Assembly (NCBI RefSeq): GCF_023243075.1
Contig: NZ_JALKFZ020000185.1
Coordinates: forward strand, 1 to 64,000
DNA: 64,000 nt
Reading direction: 5' to 3'
From: Frankia sp. AiPa1
GTDB lineage: Bacteria; Actinomycetota; Actinomycetes; Frankiales; Frankiaceae
In this document: one piece after another, positions 47,301-53,739 of the stretch
Position numbering within the stretch: position 1 is the stretch's first letter
Layout of the letters: each line of letters begins with the position of its first letter
Notes under the pieces: generated by a model
Seen by the model: only the letters and a program-made list of their open reading frames with translations
What the model was told of the DNA's origin: nothing
Database searches by the model: none
Made by a program: the position numbers and the translations under genes

Positions 47301-48406
47301 ACAAGCAGTGGCGGGAAACGGACGCCCGCGGGAATCTGCTGCGTTTCCGCACCCTGTCGGGAAATGTGTGGGAGCGTGGCCCGATCGGCCGCTGGCAGAT
47401 CCTCACCGGGGCTATTGACACCCAGGCCGGCCGTGAGTGGGAATACCGCAGCACCTTCAATCAGTTCCGGGGCTACAGTCGGTCGTGGCGCGAGTCCAAC
47501 CGCCTGGAGTACACCGCGACCGACGGTCTCGCCGGCACGTTCGCCGCCCGACCGGGGCAGGTCGCCCAGCGTCTCGCCATCGACTTCGGCATCGAGTTCC
47601 TCACCGACACCTCCGCCCGGATGCTGGCGGCCACCGGCGTCAACTACGGCCAACTGCAGAAACTCGACTTCGAACGCATCATCACGGCCGCGGCGATCAC
47701 CTCGGTCGTCAAGACCGGCAACACCCTCCTGCACGACATCCAGGGCAGCCCGCTGAAGGCCTGGCGGGACGGCATCGCCAACATCGACTCCGGCAAGCAC
47801 TACACCCGCTACCCGGCCAACCACGACAAGCACTGGGACAACGAGTGGGCCGGCCCGGAGAACCCGCCCCGCTGGCGGGCCACCCTGTACGACTACTTCC
47901 AGGCGACGCTGCTGGTGGGATTCCTCGCCTCCTTCGCGGCCACGGCCAGCACCTCGGCCGCCTACGGAATCTCGCCGAAGTACATCCAGCTGCACGGGCG
48001 GGACGCCGCCGCGGCCGGGGCGATCGCCGGGGCCGGCACGCTGGTGTCCGGGATCGTGCTGGGCGCCATGCGTACAGTCATCCTGCAGCTCAGCTCCGGC
48101 CGCTACTTCCACCGCGCCGGCCCGGCCGACCTCCTGCTGTCCTTCGTGATCCGGGTGGCCGAACGCTCCATCGCCCTGGTGTTCCTGCGCAGCATCGGCG
48201 TCCGCGCCTCCACCCCCGCGAACGTGCAGGGTGCCGGTGGCAACACCACCGCTCCCCTCCACGCGGCCGGCGTGATCCCCCCGGCCTACGCGGCCCTCCC
48301 GCCCGTCCCCGCCGAAGCCGCGACCGATCCCGCCCTCGATGCCTTGGCCGACGCCCTCGCGGAGGTGATCGCCGAAAGCGGCGCCAAGGGCACCGGCAAC
48401 CCGTAG
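32348..48406 (+). CDS. Giant 5352-residue RHS-like multidomain protein of the type VII locus
   Basis: One uninterrupted 16-kb frame. Layout by residue: 1-305 helical domain with hydrophobic helices (FVMFIFMQIELAIAAIEAAF), no signal peptide; 305-880 Pro/Ala/Val linkers; about 900-1040 an apparent papain-like domain (Cys926, His1015, Glu1030, Gln1032); two tandem 353-residue modules (about 1139-1463 and 1491-1815), with a shorter third relative at about 2298-2494; two helical repeats of about 140 residues (about 1892-2022 and 2090-2225) ending in PGTYGG; about ten beta repeats between 2720 and 4180 of the type HVEIDWTxGTATTVDPxG with TFDxxGRL; more beta-rich sequence with many Trp/Arg-rich strands; about 5070-5352 a C-terminal part with several hydrophobic helices. 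RHS/YD-type repeats usually build a shell around a toxin. The order and the end are unlike classical polymorphic toxins. It could be an exported toxin, an adhesin or a spore/cell-surface protein. Confidence 0.9.
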   Translation: MSKSMDEAIYSFTGMRLPGARLPVMRSLADDLDSGADQVIHQLAVELEQIIRSVKATVGGVPGKKFVEQTSQFVVEDPKLLLQGGMLLRAAAELLRRQHLQMDYTRKQGFVMFIFMQIELAIAAIEAAFGQVEEAAERIITTRTIIQRVLSKETAKTASHIVAMQMLFMPGSSLVAQAWQILQGLRGGIDGGELAHMVKYGLAASASSLLALPGMKAFMGKADAFFKTIGIGEGAGNPIAGMAIGTAFSVVLEVGGGIFAAGVVDGQWGFSSVVDDAISGAVEGSTEHAAGGLGRGGRKGAQAIGIIPPDLPNVPTLPDPATTVNVDDDGGFDSDSGTGGASKASGGTSTVIGAGGKSSATGASGSIQIDETDDVSSITISVPDPKTFDAPTFTAPTIAASTLTAPDVAAEDTTVPELKAPALSSPAVPVPVSAVPVPEFEAPAIPAVPARETPAVPVPAATVPAAPPVPGREAPAVPVPATSAVPPVPGREAPAIPPVPVSAAAPSASHAPDLNVPDVPVEAPPAYVFSSRDLPDLGAFPGADLHAHSVIDGHAGPDESWSETNSIRDDASQFSVQTVDTSYTAATDPNIARTGELDAEGPNVAAGAFTGVTGPNGQPVLAGTPKPTGPALPAAAPASLTPSAPANPPVPIPAPVPSSSSVPAPVPAPLPEPVPASSTASPPVAAPVPASSSVSAPMPAHSVSPPAPAAEGNPVPGTAQPVPGANSGLPVRVTAQPVQTLDPLADPLLQPDPSAAVSSAVASNPAVQPTHAAQPNPAVQPHPGLQPVHPSQANHSIGVDHGLPWDQTQQHAGSVLPRSGVDVDRNGNAPFLSTGPVVTASFSAAGHPLPVPVGAGSATLTASVPSPGHSLPSVVDPTLFPELYPTPIAQPTRAHELPAAEQARVEPVLMALQASFGDGPSAVADCMVRLVQAARAWWGPVRAPGAGITGTGQPSITATGRSSDDTTGPGQQLAGLVGSTWQRIPNWHGVLDQVRELGPGAAAFLVAGPPDLARHGVGLLNVGDRLVWLETQLDGTHRVLPLHRPPLRPVDLRVLVAGPDARGVAADTGLTTTGLTAPQGQFAALPAVSTASASVFAATTREPGMAGPGPEVTGNPDLAPAIQPAVPAAPAVPAAPAADVVMADAPTSAEQRAGRVVGNALSAEDWLPGQAERFSTALGASLTSKHVKDAEKDAEGVIRVNPLWTSLRDFSPKHLEASSEDTLWPYSVADNGNIYLGSEKPEEVLAPGQLEELHREIVTSRVDKAAAADAAVAKLSDLLAAGGNSVVLSAGELQDMQKLAAVRASESIAQAAARGVDLAAFYDTLPAGPVEGAEGSPVVVGREQVETLRELLGEAAESFHAGKTESLENFKASLTGLGHPTIALGFDESGTAVSRDTRMSGELRVRADGVVVINEKSGRYMSPKVRGKIMEEDLTRWMEEVARRLSEQLGRPVIYEMLKYVTPAATVTQTQPAAPNPATAAQTQSQNVPADDVVMTDAPPSYEQVAGPLVRNMMTPADWLPGQPERYTTALGASLEAKGVKDKEKDPEGMLRVNPLWTALRDFSPKHLEGAAQDMLWQYAVADNGLIYLGSEEPETVLEPNRFADLHQTIIGARADKAAAADAAVAKLSDLLAAGGNSVVLSAGELQDMQKLAAVRASESIAQAAARGVDLAAFYDTLPASPVEGAEGSPVVVGREQVETLRELLGEAAESFHAGKTESLESFTGSLTGLGHPTIALGFDKSGVAVQRDGRLSGELRLRPDGVLVINDKSGRYMSVKVRKNVSTEDLTRWMEEVTRRLSERFGRPVVYEMLKHAPAPPPPGPADPVTSDPPPYAPPQPPPEQAALPPGQASLPPAELAPLAEQTATRPGDGVAELAAGPAVATRDVLELPGTMPPRYWVGGLGVTDDASVAAIDAAWAQMLRAEEALRQANEEAVRAHPRIGADGTSTAAAFGLGKEPLTRRQLEAIAAQALALVDVNEAVDRLYDLPALHGFDDTQLRIDTVRSAYEQALTQWKKDHPGTYGGARPSAGPAWVPEPPAEQPEPAPRVVPAADALFETPDPQEQAPPPYTPASTNQDTAQPQETDPLILPGHMPASFWASRLGITEPAQVAVVDEALAQVLRAEFEMSKAQARYDGAFPRVGPDGASSSAAAGRGKEPQTPRQRESTAALADAQRDLEDARAALADLPELGEVTGRPSRVETVRSVYEEAMGQWRRQNPGTYGGRAPFGSTRPSDGPLEDEPELPTDAGGGQQPAPQPTLQPAAAPGGEPAAAPPNPLVPPPRPDSPPPGYTPAPNARPWEIELDERFGTQEYPPWIRDGEHDDRGFVRINPFWTPLADFSAKHLEGAPAGAVFTFAVVGDSEVLLGSSDPQSLLPPDAIDELYHWAASARENQGEPVPSRAEFVAGLSGQGLPTVAVGFDELGGTVARPVRSHGELMRGPDGGWVVVDTSRSRYVRAGIRGAVPEPALRRHLANTASLLSDHLGVPVEVAEPFDRRPSAPPPPYDSASVPVTSPASVTAPVSATAPASTSAVDPPPEPDSSGQGRWETILRGPFAPGSQALRPQPAPSFSSGMSLVEDTFAARPPRPRMSTHPIEQAADHLNEARQFYVRAISQYRRAQNAPTGGLGLSAELARTQLDGTRLIFADAGNALAVASGEQADLLEHQADLRQLDRLVDVALPPGVDIGELGLPNVLGQVPYARGLTDDRRLRGVLAALGSPDPPRGVVEDGDGTPIITGTVEHSPDGGFRIEDRRGGYQEYDGVGRLVASAAPVPEQAGDPSRSRGPVDTRELSDGWWLRPIPAGTENSGPPHGVVEDGAGMPIISGIVEHRPDGGFRVEDRRGAYQDYDGSGRLVASAIQIPEQRDDPSWTWGHVAFDEDSPDRAVIEHPDRRMVDAEVVRTATGMTLSGPDGRVLRLGLDGTLLADEMNAYEPVAAPGPRDDVDSWQSSNPQRSAGRLILDWTTGQATTIDPAGGVRDWSFWIEDNGDIRLRGAGERLYSMHGQLNEEDVELYGPGVDNDADMVVRHNYVPTAQTQPLTLLIDGEAAPDLEATPQGDGYRITVTGDRPDRGDYRDVDRTGLNLNQRITLTGPPPVGGGLSAAPTTSVGPETLGTAEIDWTAGTARTVDASGVTRDWAVTRGDEGGFHLTAPDGRQQTFDVRGVRLADLPAPAPTAVRAAEADDLDISPAPWPSASASSAASPEPEHTDTDVGSPPIRSEQEQDLLRWVRRELPEPADGQAEFTDEQILAAYQGLRADQRFRSTLTRTLAPMVATVLRGAPPGRLGGGADESSQRPQPEPPNTATDSEDESTPVPGVQSANLGGTDPANLVGAPANLGGTESATITDASSANLTGAESSTTVMAGSSNVVGAAAPVTTRPVRLARSVSPPRAAVAPAVMTPAAATFTTTGMSLANSLPLPSTATGTFTVPQAQLQGPGARGLLLSLLNGGGRARGGGWFGWGSRPRPASGPAIPTATSTVTPMAVTTGVTAPAVPPTPQSVQPVASGIGVQAAPPLPPVTAVPSTLVPSEGSSTEVPVDPTAGAVVAGPSGAPVPSGPPAGFVLPPGVDPSMLRDADRAGDIPYEVALGGGERLRATLFPASSGRPPRGVIVDAGGQPVLRGTVHHQPDGGVRVDGPGGNFRTYGADGARLATDLGIGLAGGPRGRLVTDHVAGTATLIRTDGTQVPVRVTPESDGGTTVTGPGGHVLTLDVDGELVAQRLPLTGPAAAVGTVPRGPATTASAPGVSLAPVPLGHVEIDWSIGTATTVDPSGSTRTWQARVDGTGFHLLGRGGLRRTFGSDGRLRTERRVLDAANLTHPHPAARTLTHVDLDWHTGTAITVTTTVAGPSTVGGTVPMGGAAPTTLPAPPRAFTPTSGGGFRMDGPGGRYQRFDASGRLVGEGFDLTHPLRPAVLRALGHLDVDWTTSTATTVDPLGVTRAWRASGGGGGVRLDDGPESQVFAPDGTLTHQTVVPRDPTGAQTAGDEIVADLTVGLAGHYTLRRGGAPVAGRTVVARQSGYEVRDTTPGRAGDHRRYDTHGTLVLEQLTLSDPAPPAGTRARPGRASGNVVLDWAAGTATLHPPGPPAGAAGPFPFPAPAPAVWTLTRTASGAIELRDPRGDGPTYDAGGTLVAERVRMTHATHPTPAQRDMGHVEIDWTTHTATSTDLMITTRAWTVTPTGGGRFRLSGPGNHERWTFDSRNNLLEQDIPLRTPGGAVLDGRYLHLNHRAFTTRPFSLNLRGGTRVAVTVRRAGGYYRISGAGGRSGRSDWQKVTPDGRLVGEQISVLDRRGNADGTHLRVDLSAARPSWTRHGAAGRFTSTLPDGTTRAAYNSTGTATVMQDGSLRLIGADGSPFYSREVLGGGHVLEVLRAVDGQRYWHEWNAGPTGLLGAHVARGTRTFGVESDGAVWTDHAHGTIRDVVVREGRTALDKGQVRAEKQADSSWRWFRYNKDGRLMTQGVRTYDSRHVKDLVPPGNPGPVKFAQRYYTAVNSFKHALHYREYSLLTDGAGNTTIGPTYQEFSPQGKETGRLEPVANGNYLKITRYAEQKPPQMLWQTPEAVSNIAYRQIARFFGAKWGQIDFPQSGVWFGDSRYQVFRWKERRGLAATAATAVRGVRLVAPDNSFFDFSTDGWFVRGEVKLDNGNTVTIGKTPTGWQGLDGNQPTAAPRTLPWTESGTSTTGERHMLGGGHAWIDTVQPGGASTPKFVVRHTDPDGNIVSYLDANLPRFSQAGIPGPTPTGAETTITRTPMGQIVARTDRFPATSAPATSAALGALAATAATAATGPTVAVATGGIVTVTGQGSVDRGKDWTWTDGTNTGKRVSSRNQVWKGSWDDSFRDYQTVGGNTVRVRDMYALAKGSGLFAWRNAAGTWQSEKRDATGAPVANSTARREWRSPDGNGWQANIPPGTAATDWRDVIPTNGQAVLRELVDGRVREYTTTPRHTDHKSGTGNWQEYDHGDVFRARVETPAGSGVFRETEKFYKQWRETDARGNLLRFRTLSGNVWERGPIGRWQILTGAIDTQAGREWEYRSTFNQFRGYSRSWRESNRLEYTATDGLAGTFAARPGQVAQRLAIDFGIEFLTDTSARMLAATGVNYGQLQKLDFERIITAAAITSVVKTGNTLLHDIQGSPLKAWRDGIANIDSGKHYTRYPANHDKHWDNEWAGPENPPRWRATLYDYFQATLLVGFLASFAATASTSAAYGISPKYIQLHGRDAAAAGAIAGAGTLVSGIVLGAMRTVILQLSSGRYFHRAGPADLLLSFVIRVAERSIALVFLRSIGVRASTPANVQGAGGNTTAPLHAAGVIPPAYAALPPVPAEAATDPALDALADALAEVIAESGAKGTGNP
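36133..36450. repeat. Near-identical 318-bp block, copy 1, inside the giant gene
   Basis: This block recurs at 37192-37509, 1059 bases (353 codons) downstream, with about three differences, while the sequence on both sides of the two copies has diverged far more. It encodes the AAFYDTLP-containing helical insert, which the third module lacks. Confidence 0.85.
37192..37509. repeat. Near-identical 318-bp block, copy 2, inside the giant gene
   Basis: Second copy of the block at 36133-36450, in the same orientation and frame. The strong identity at silent sites points to a recent duplication or gene conversion. Confidence 0.85.
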
Positions 48407-48425
48407 CCGGGGCCACACCCTTCCA

Positions 48426-48479
48426 GACGACACGGTGGTTCCCGACGACACGGTGGTTCCCGACGACGCGGTGGTGAAC
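48426..48479. repeat. Three 18-bp tandem repeats between the giant gene and the next gene
   Basis: Two identical copies of GACGACACGGTGGTTCCC and a third with three changes lie 20 bases after the giant's stop, in the 197-base gap. They are not in the frame of the next gene. They could be a remnant of lost coding sequence or a regulatory array. Confidence 0.8.
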
Positions 48480-48603
48480 TTTCCGGTCCCCCCGACGCGT
48501 GCAGGCAGCGAGGGGCCCGGTGGACCTGGTGGACCCGGCGCCAGCCGCCATGGCCGCGGCGTCCACCGCAGGTCGGCGGGCGCCCAGACGGAGGGAGTGG
48601 GCA

Positions 48604-50169
48604 GTGACCGATGCCGCGAGCGCGTATGTCGGTGCGGCCGCGATGCCCGCGCCCATCGACGCGGCGGCCGTCCCCACGCTGACCGGGCCAAGCTCGGTCT
48701 CCCAGACAATCGGTGCTGGTGCTGGCGCTGGCGCTCCCGTGACCGGTGACGACGCGAATCTCGACGCGCTGGAACGGTGGCACTGGGCGTTGCTGGGCCT
48801 GGCGGGACGGCTTCCCGACGAGCTCGTCAGCGAGGCGCGAGCGTGGCTCGCCGCGGGCCTGCGGCTCGACGTCGCACAGGCCATCGCCTTCGCCGTGACC
48901 GCGGGCCAGGGCGGTGGCGGACGGGACGAGCTGCGCCTGGTCCGCGATGAGTTGCTGGCCGCGGGCGGTGACGACGATCTGGCCGCCGCACTCGGTGCCC
49001 ACGCCGGCCTCCTCGGTCCCACTGGTCCTGACGGCGCCGGCCAGGCCGAGGCCGTCGAGGAGGTCGGACCTGACCCGATGACACCGGCGGCCTGGCAGTT
49101 CCACCCGGTGGAACCGTCGGACAGCGGGCCGGGCGCCGCCATCCCCGTCGACCTGACCTTGTCTGGGCACGCCGAGGGATTCGACCCGCCCGACCGGGCA
49201 CTGGTGGCCGCGGTCGGTGCCGAGCCCACCGCTGTCGGCCTGTGGCGATCCTGGCGGATACCGGCTGGTGGCGCTCCGTGGCCACCGCCGAAACGTGTGT
49301 ACGTGGTCACCGTCTCCGCCGCGGCCCTCATCTCCTCACCGGCGCACTCGGCGTTCTCGCCCGCATCCGGGCCGGTCGCCGTCGCGGCCCGGCTGGGGGA
49401 GACGTTGGCGGAGGCGGGCGAACCGGATCCGCAGGTCGAGGTGTGCCCGGCTGGCGTCGAGCCGCCGTCATACCAGGTCAACGCCCGGATCTGCGGGGCC
49501 TTGCTGTGGGCGCGCGATCCCGGCGTCGAGGCGTCGGTCGCCCGGGTCTTCGACGAGGTCGATCCGGATTCGGGCCCGCGGTTCGCCGCTGACCGGCCCC
49601 GACTGGCAGACCCCCTGGCCTGTGCGGACCTGCTGGCCCGGCTCAACGCCGGTACCCCCGTCCTGGGTACCTCCGCTCGGATGACGGACATTCTCGACCC
49701 GGACCGTGGCGAGGTCGTCCCGATGACGTTCCGCACCGACGGGTCCTGGGTGTGGACGGACACCTGCGCGTACTACCTGGACCAGCACGGCGTCCTTCCC
49801 GACCCGGAGCTGGTGGAGCACCTCACCGCGCGTCCCGCGGTCGGTCTCGCCGACGAGGTGGTTCTGCACCGCGTGCTCGCCCAGCTTCTCGGCCTGCCCA
49901 CCGAGGAGCCGGTCTGGGTCGTGCCGCAGATGTCTTCCCCGCCCGTCCCGGACAGCCCTGGCAGCACACCCACTCCCGGCAGGACGGATGGCCCCATCGG
50001 GCCCCACCTCCCGGACGGTGCCCACGTCCCGGACGGTGCCCAGACACTGGACGAGTCACATGGGCCGGACGGGTCCCACGCCGCGGCCGGGCCGCGCGTC
50101 CCGGACACGCCTCCCGCCGCGCCCGAGCCTCTCGCCGCGCGCGGTCAGCGGCCTGCGGAGAACGGATGA
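48604..50169 (+). CDS. 521-residue protein of the type VII locus, unrecognised
   Basis: I choose the GTG at 48604 because GGAGGGAG lies 7 bases upstream; an in-frame ATG at 48499 would add an Arg/Ala-rich piece. Residues about 55-125 are helical (WHWALLGLAGRLPDELVSEA then RAWLAAGLRLDVAQAIAFAV). The middle is variable. About 355-425 holds a block FRTDGSWVWTDTCAYYLDQH followed by GVLPDPELVEHL, a pattern familiar from other actinobacterial proteins but without a function I can name. The tail is Pro/Asp/Gly-rich with PDGAHVPDG-type repeats. No signal peptide. It overlaps the next gene by 4 bases, so the two are probably translated together. Confidence 0.8.
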   Translation: MTDAASAYVGAAAMPAPIDAAAVPTLTGPSSVSQTIGAGAGAGAPVTGDDANLDALERWHWALLGLAGRLPDELVSEARAWLAAGLRLDVAQAIAFAVTAGQGGGGRDELRLVRDELLAAGGDDDLAAALGAHAGLLGPTGPDGAGQAEAVEEVGPDPMTPAAWQFHPVEPSDSGPGAAIPVDLTLSGHAEGFDPPDRALVAAVGAEPTAVGLWRSWRIPAGGAPWPPPKRVYVVTVSAAALISSPAHSAFSPASGPVAVAARLGETLAEAGEPDPQVEVCPAGVEPPSYQVNARICGALLWARDPGVEASVARVFDEVDPDSGPRFAADRPRLADPLACADLLARLNAGTPVLGTSARMTDILDPDRGEVVPMTFRTDGSWVWTDTCAYYLDQHGVLPDPELVEHLTARPAVGLADEVVLHRVLAQLLGLPTEEPVWVVPQMSSPPVPDSPGSTPTPGRTDGPIGPHLPDGAHVPDGAQTLDESHGPDGSHAAAGPRVPDTPPAAPEPLAARGQRPAENG

Positions 50170-53100
50170 CCGTGATCCTTCCCGCGGCGATGCCGGTCCG
50201 CCTCGGCGGTCCGCGGGCCGCTTCCCCGGCCTCGGGCGCCGTGGCCTGGCCCGACCCCGCTGACCCCGCGTCGGCCCCGCGTCGGGCGGTGGACCATGGG
50301 CCGGGGATCCCGCCGGACGACAGCGGATGGCTGGCACGCCCCGGCCTTCCGCCGCAAGCCCCCACCGCCCATCCGGAGGGTGTAGGACCGCCCCGGTCGA
50401 TGGCCGCGTCCCTGGCCCGTCCGGCGGGTGTGGCGGCGGTTCGTCCCGAACGTGAGGACCAGCCGAGGGGAGCGACCTGCGCGGGAGCGGCTTGGACGCC
50501 CGATGGTCGGCCCCGGCCATGGCCGCGGGTCGTCCAGCGGCCCGAGGGCCGGGCGGGGCAGCCACGGACGCCAAAACGTGCCACCCGGTCGCCGGCGTCG
50601 GCCGACCCCATCGTGCGGCGGCTGCTTGCCGGGAGCATCAACACTGTCGCCGGACGGTTCCTGCACGATCCCTGGGCCGCCCCCGACCGGCTGCCCGCCG
50701 CGCCGTGCGGCCTTTTCGTCGTGCATCTCGGCAGTGGTGTCGCTGGTTTCCAGGCGGGTGGACGGCCGGTGCCCCCGGCAACCCTCGCCCGGCTGATCCG
50801 CGCCTGCCCGGAATGGCGGGGACGTCCGCTGCTGCTGCTGCCCCGGCCGCAGCCCGCGCCGGAGCGACTCGCCTGGCTCGTGCATGCCTTGCTCGCTGAC
50901 CTGCGGGTGCCCATCCACACCGCGGACGCGGGTGTCTGGATGCTGCCCGGCAGCGTGTTCACCGGAGGCACCTTCCGACGCTGGCATCTGGAACGTGCCC
51001 CGAACGGCGGGCCAGTCGCCCTGGATGTCGGCCCATGGCTGCCGCGGCCCACAGCCGCCCCCGCCCGGCCGCGGGTTGGCATCGCTCGCCGCCGTCGCTC
51101 CGCGGCCCCCGCGCCGTATCCCGCCACCGGCACCCTTCTCGTGGCCGCTGGCACCACCACCATCGCCGCCGCTACCGCTACCACTGCCACCAGCACCAGC
51201 ACCGCCGCCGCCACCAGCGCCACCGCCGCCTCTGCCGCCGCCTCTGCCTCTGCCTCTGCCTCTGCCACCACCAGCGGGACCATCGCCCCGACATCGGCCA
51301 CCCCCACCACGGCTGGTGCCTTCGCCCCTCCCGCCACTACCACCCCGGGCGCCACCCTTCCGCCGGTGCCGGTGCCGGTGCCGGTGCCGGTGCCGGTGCC
51401 GTCGCACGGCGTGTGGGTCCCGCGTCCGCTCGAGTCCATGCCCGCGGTGGTGCGCCGGGGCCTGCCGCCTGACCTGCCGTGGCCACCACCGTCGATGCCG
51501 TCGGCCGCAGGCCCAGGACCCGCCCATGGCGAGGACCCGGCGCAGACCGGACCACAGGACCAGATCGATCTGCTCGCCCAACTCGGCTTCCACGCGCAGC
51601 CCCCGGAGCCCCACCAGCCTCCGCCCGCGGAGCGAGAGGACGGCGCGGATCCGGAGGATGCTGATTCGCCAGGTGCACGCCCGTCCGATGCGGGTGCACG
51701 GGACTCCACGCGACGCGGGCGACCGGGACGGCGGGCGCGGCGCTGGGCGATCCGACGCCCGCGAGGTGCGGCTCGCGGCGGTCCGCACGCGGACGGCTCT
51801 GAGACGGCGCCAGCCGACGAAGGCCGGACGGACGCCGATCGGCACACCTCCAGCGACCCTTGGCCGACTGACAGCGGCGAGCGCGGGCAGGCACCGTCTC
51901 CGCAGGCACCGTCTCCGCACGGACATGGTCATGGCCCAGCCCCAGCTACCTCGGCAGGGGCGCCCGGTCCGGGTGAACCGGGCGAATCGGGCGAGCGGGA
52001 CACAGTCCACCCTCAGGCGTGGCGCGCTCATCCGCCGCGGTCGTCCAGTTGGCCGCGAAACTCCGACTGGCCGCCGGCATCGGGTTGGCCGGATTTCGAG
52101 GCAGAGGCGCCGGGCGAGCCGGACGCTATCCCCTTGCGAGCGGACGGCGCGGCTCGGACGGCGGCGGTATCCGGCCACGGGCAAGCGTCGCCGGGCTACG
52201 GGATGGGAGCGCCGGAGTCCAGGCCGGGTGAGGGCGGCCGGTCGCTGCCCCCCAGCCCGATGGGGGGAGCGCCGGCCTCGGTCCCTGCTGGGCCCTCGCA
52301 TCCAGGCATGCGTAATGGCCAGGTCGTGCCGCCTGTGCCGCCCGTGCGGCCTGTCCCGCCCATCCATGAGCACATGCCCTGGGCGGGTGCGGCGCCCGAG
52401 CCCATCCCATGGGCGGCCTCGGGAGCGGTGATTGAACCGATGCCGATGCCGATGCCGGTGCCAGCGCCGGTCGCGGTCGCGGTCGCGAGGCCAGGGGCAC
52501 CATCGCCGTCGCAGCCAGAGCCCGAGTCGGTGTCGGTGCCAAGGCCGGGAGGCCGCCGCAGCTGGTGGCAGGTGCGGCCGCGGATCACCCCGACCGACCG
52601 GGACCGGTTGCGGACCCAGTTCGGCTGGCGCTATGAGGCCCACGCCCGCGCGGTCCTCGGCACGCTCGCCCTCCACCCGGGCCTGCGGTCCGCAGGCAGC
52701 TCGCCGGAGATCCTGACCGGCCTGGTCTGCACGCGTGCCTACCTGGCAGCGCACGTCCCGGCGGCCGGCGCGGGCCGGGCCGACGCGCACGACACGCCGA
52801 CGGAGGCCGAACGGGCGGTGGACCTGGCGCTGCGAGGCGATGGTTCCACACCTGCCGAGGCCTTCCTGATCGCCCGCTGCGCGGCCGTGGGCCTGGCCCG
52901 ACTGCCCGCGGTCGTCGGCGCGGTGTACCACGACGCGGTCCCCGACCTTGCCGTGATCAGGCACTACCGGCCCGGCGAGCTGCTCACCGAGCCCGCGTTC
53001 CTCGAGGTGTCGACCACGCTGTCCGGTGCGCCCAGCATGTCGCCCGGTGTGCCCACCGCGCCATCCGGGGCACCAGGTATGCCGCCCGGTGTGCCCACCG

Positions 53101-53570
53101 CGCCGTCCGCGGGGCCGCCCCCCGTGGGGGCTATCCCGGGCACGGTGCGCTACGTCATCTGGTCGTCCACGGCCCGGCGGACCGGTCTGCTTTCCGCTGA
53201 TCTCGCCGGACGCGGTCCGGACGCCCCGGACGCCCTGCTCGGCGCCGGCACCTGTTTCGTCGTCCTCGCCGTGGAGCCCGGCCCGGCGCAGACCGGCGGT
53301 GTGACGGTGCTGCTGCGCGAGGTGCTCGCGGGCCGTCGTGCCGACCCCGGCCTGGACGAGCGGATCCTGGGGCGGCTGCGGGAGACCAGAGCCGACACCG
53401 CCCCCGCCGGTACGCGGGACGCCCCCGTCAGCGCGGATCACGGTGACGACGCCGCCGGCCCGCGGCCGTGGGCCTCGCGGGCCGCCATCGGCATCAGCGC
53501 CGACGGCAGACTGTTCGACCCGGACGGTGCCCGACCGGCACCCGACGTCGAACCGGGCCCGACCCCATGA
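50166..53570 (+). CDS. 1134-residue disordered protein with a C-terminal ADP-ribosyltransferase-like domain
   Basis: The ATG overlaps the previous stop. About 148-300 is a compact domain ([39 protein letters not shown]) of a kind I associate with large actinobacterial secreted proteins. From about 310 to 800 the chain is low complexity: an Ala/Thr/Ser run, a [13 protein letters not shown] run, and Pro/Gly/His-rich parts. About 815-1060 is folded: [20 protein letters not shown], a helix pair, [35 protein letters not shown], a Pro/Gly repeat insert, [33 protein letters not shown] and VLLREV. The order matches the R/STS/ExE scaffold of ADP-ribosyltransferases, with His in place of Arg and Asp in place of the catalytic Glu, so activity is doubtful. 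No signal peptide. Confidence 0.75.
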   Translation: MTVILPAAMPVRLGGPRAASPASGAVAWPDPADPASAPRRAVDHGPGIPPDDSGWLARPGLPPQAPTAHPEGVGPPRSMAASLARPAGVAAVRPEREDQPRGATCAGAAWTPDGRPRPWPRVVQRPEGRAGQPRTPKRATRSPASADPIVRRLLAGSINTVAGRFLHDPWAAPDRLPAAPCGLFVVHLGSGVAGFQAGGRPVPPATLARLIRACPEWRGRPLLLLPRPQPAPERLAWLVHALLADLRVPIHTADAGVWMLPGSVFTGGTFRRWHLERAPNGGPVALDVGPWLPRPTAAPARPRVGIARRRRSAAPAPYPATGTLLVAAGTTTIAAATATTATSTSTAAATSATAASAAASASASASATTSGTIAPTSATPTTAGAFAPPATTTPGATLPPVPVPVPVPVPVPSHGVWVPRPLESMPAVVRRGLPPDLPWPPPSMPSAAGPGPAHGEDPAQTGPQDQIDLLAQLGFHAQPPEPHQPPPAEREDGADPEDADSPGARPSDAGARDSTRRGRPGRRARRWAIRRPRGAARGGPHADGSETAPADEGRTDADRHTSSDPWPTDSGERGQAPSPQAPSPHGHGHGPAPATSAGAPGPGEPGESGERDTVHPQAWRAHPPRSSSWPRNSDWPPASGWPDFEAEAPGEPDAIPLRADGAARTAAVSGHGQASPGYGMGAPESRPGEGGRSLPPSPMGGAPASVPAGPSHPGMRNGQVVPPVPPVRPVPPIHEHMPWAGAAPEPIPWAASGAVIEPMPMPMPVPAPVAVAVARPGAPSPSQPEPESVSVPRPGGRRSWWQVRPRITPTDRDRLRTQFGWRYEAHARAVLGTLALHPGLRSAGSSPEILTGLVCTRAYLAAHVPAAGAGRADAHDTPTEAERAVDLALRGDGSTPAEAFLIARCAAVGLARLPAVVGAVYHDAVPDLAVIRHYRPGELLTEPAFLEVSTTLSGAPSMSPGVPTAPSGAPGMPPGVPTAPSAGPPPVGAIPGTVRYVIWSSTARRTGLLSADLAGRGPDAPDALLGAGTCFVVLAVEPGPAQTGGVTVLLREVLAGRRADPGLDERILGRLRETRADTAPAGTRDAPVSADHGDDAAGPRPWASRAAIGISADGRLFDPDGARPAPDVEPGPTP

Positions 53571-53739
53571 CCCGCCCGTACGGCTCCCGTCGTGGCATCA
53601 CCCGCTTGGGCGGTGCCCGTCGCCGGGGCGGCCGTCGCCGGGGAGTCCCGTGCCGGGGTGGTCGTCCCCGCGCTGCCCGTCGGGGTCTGCCCCGCCGCCC
53701 GGCCTGTTCCCGCCTGACGCTTTCCCGGAGGAGACCGTG

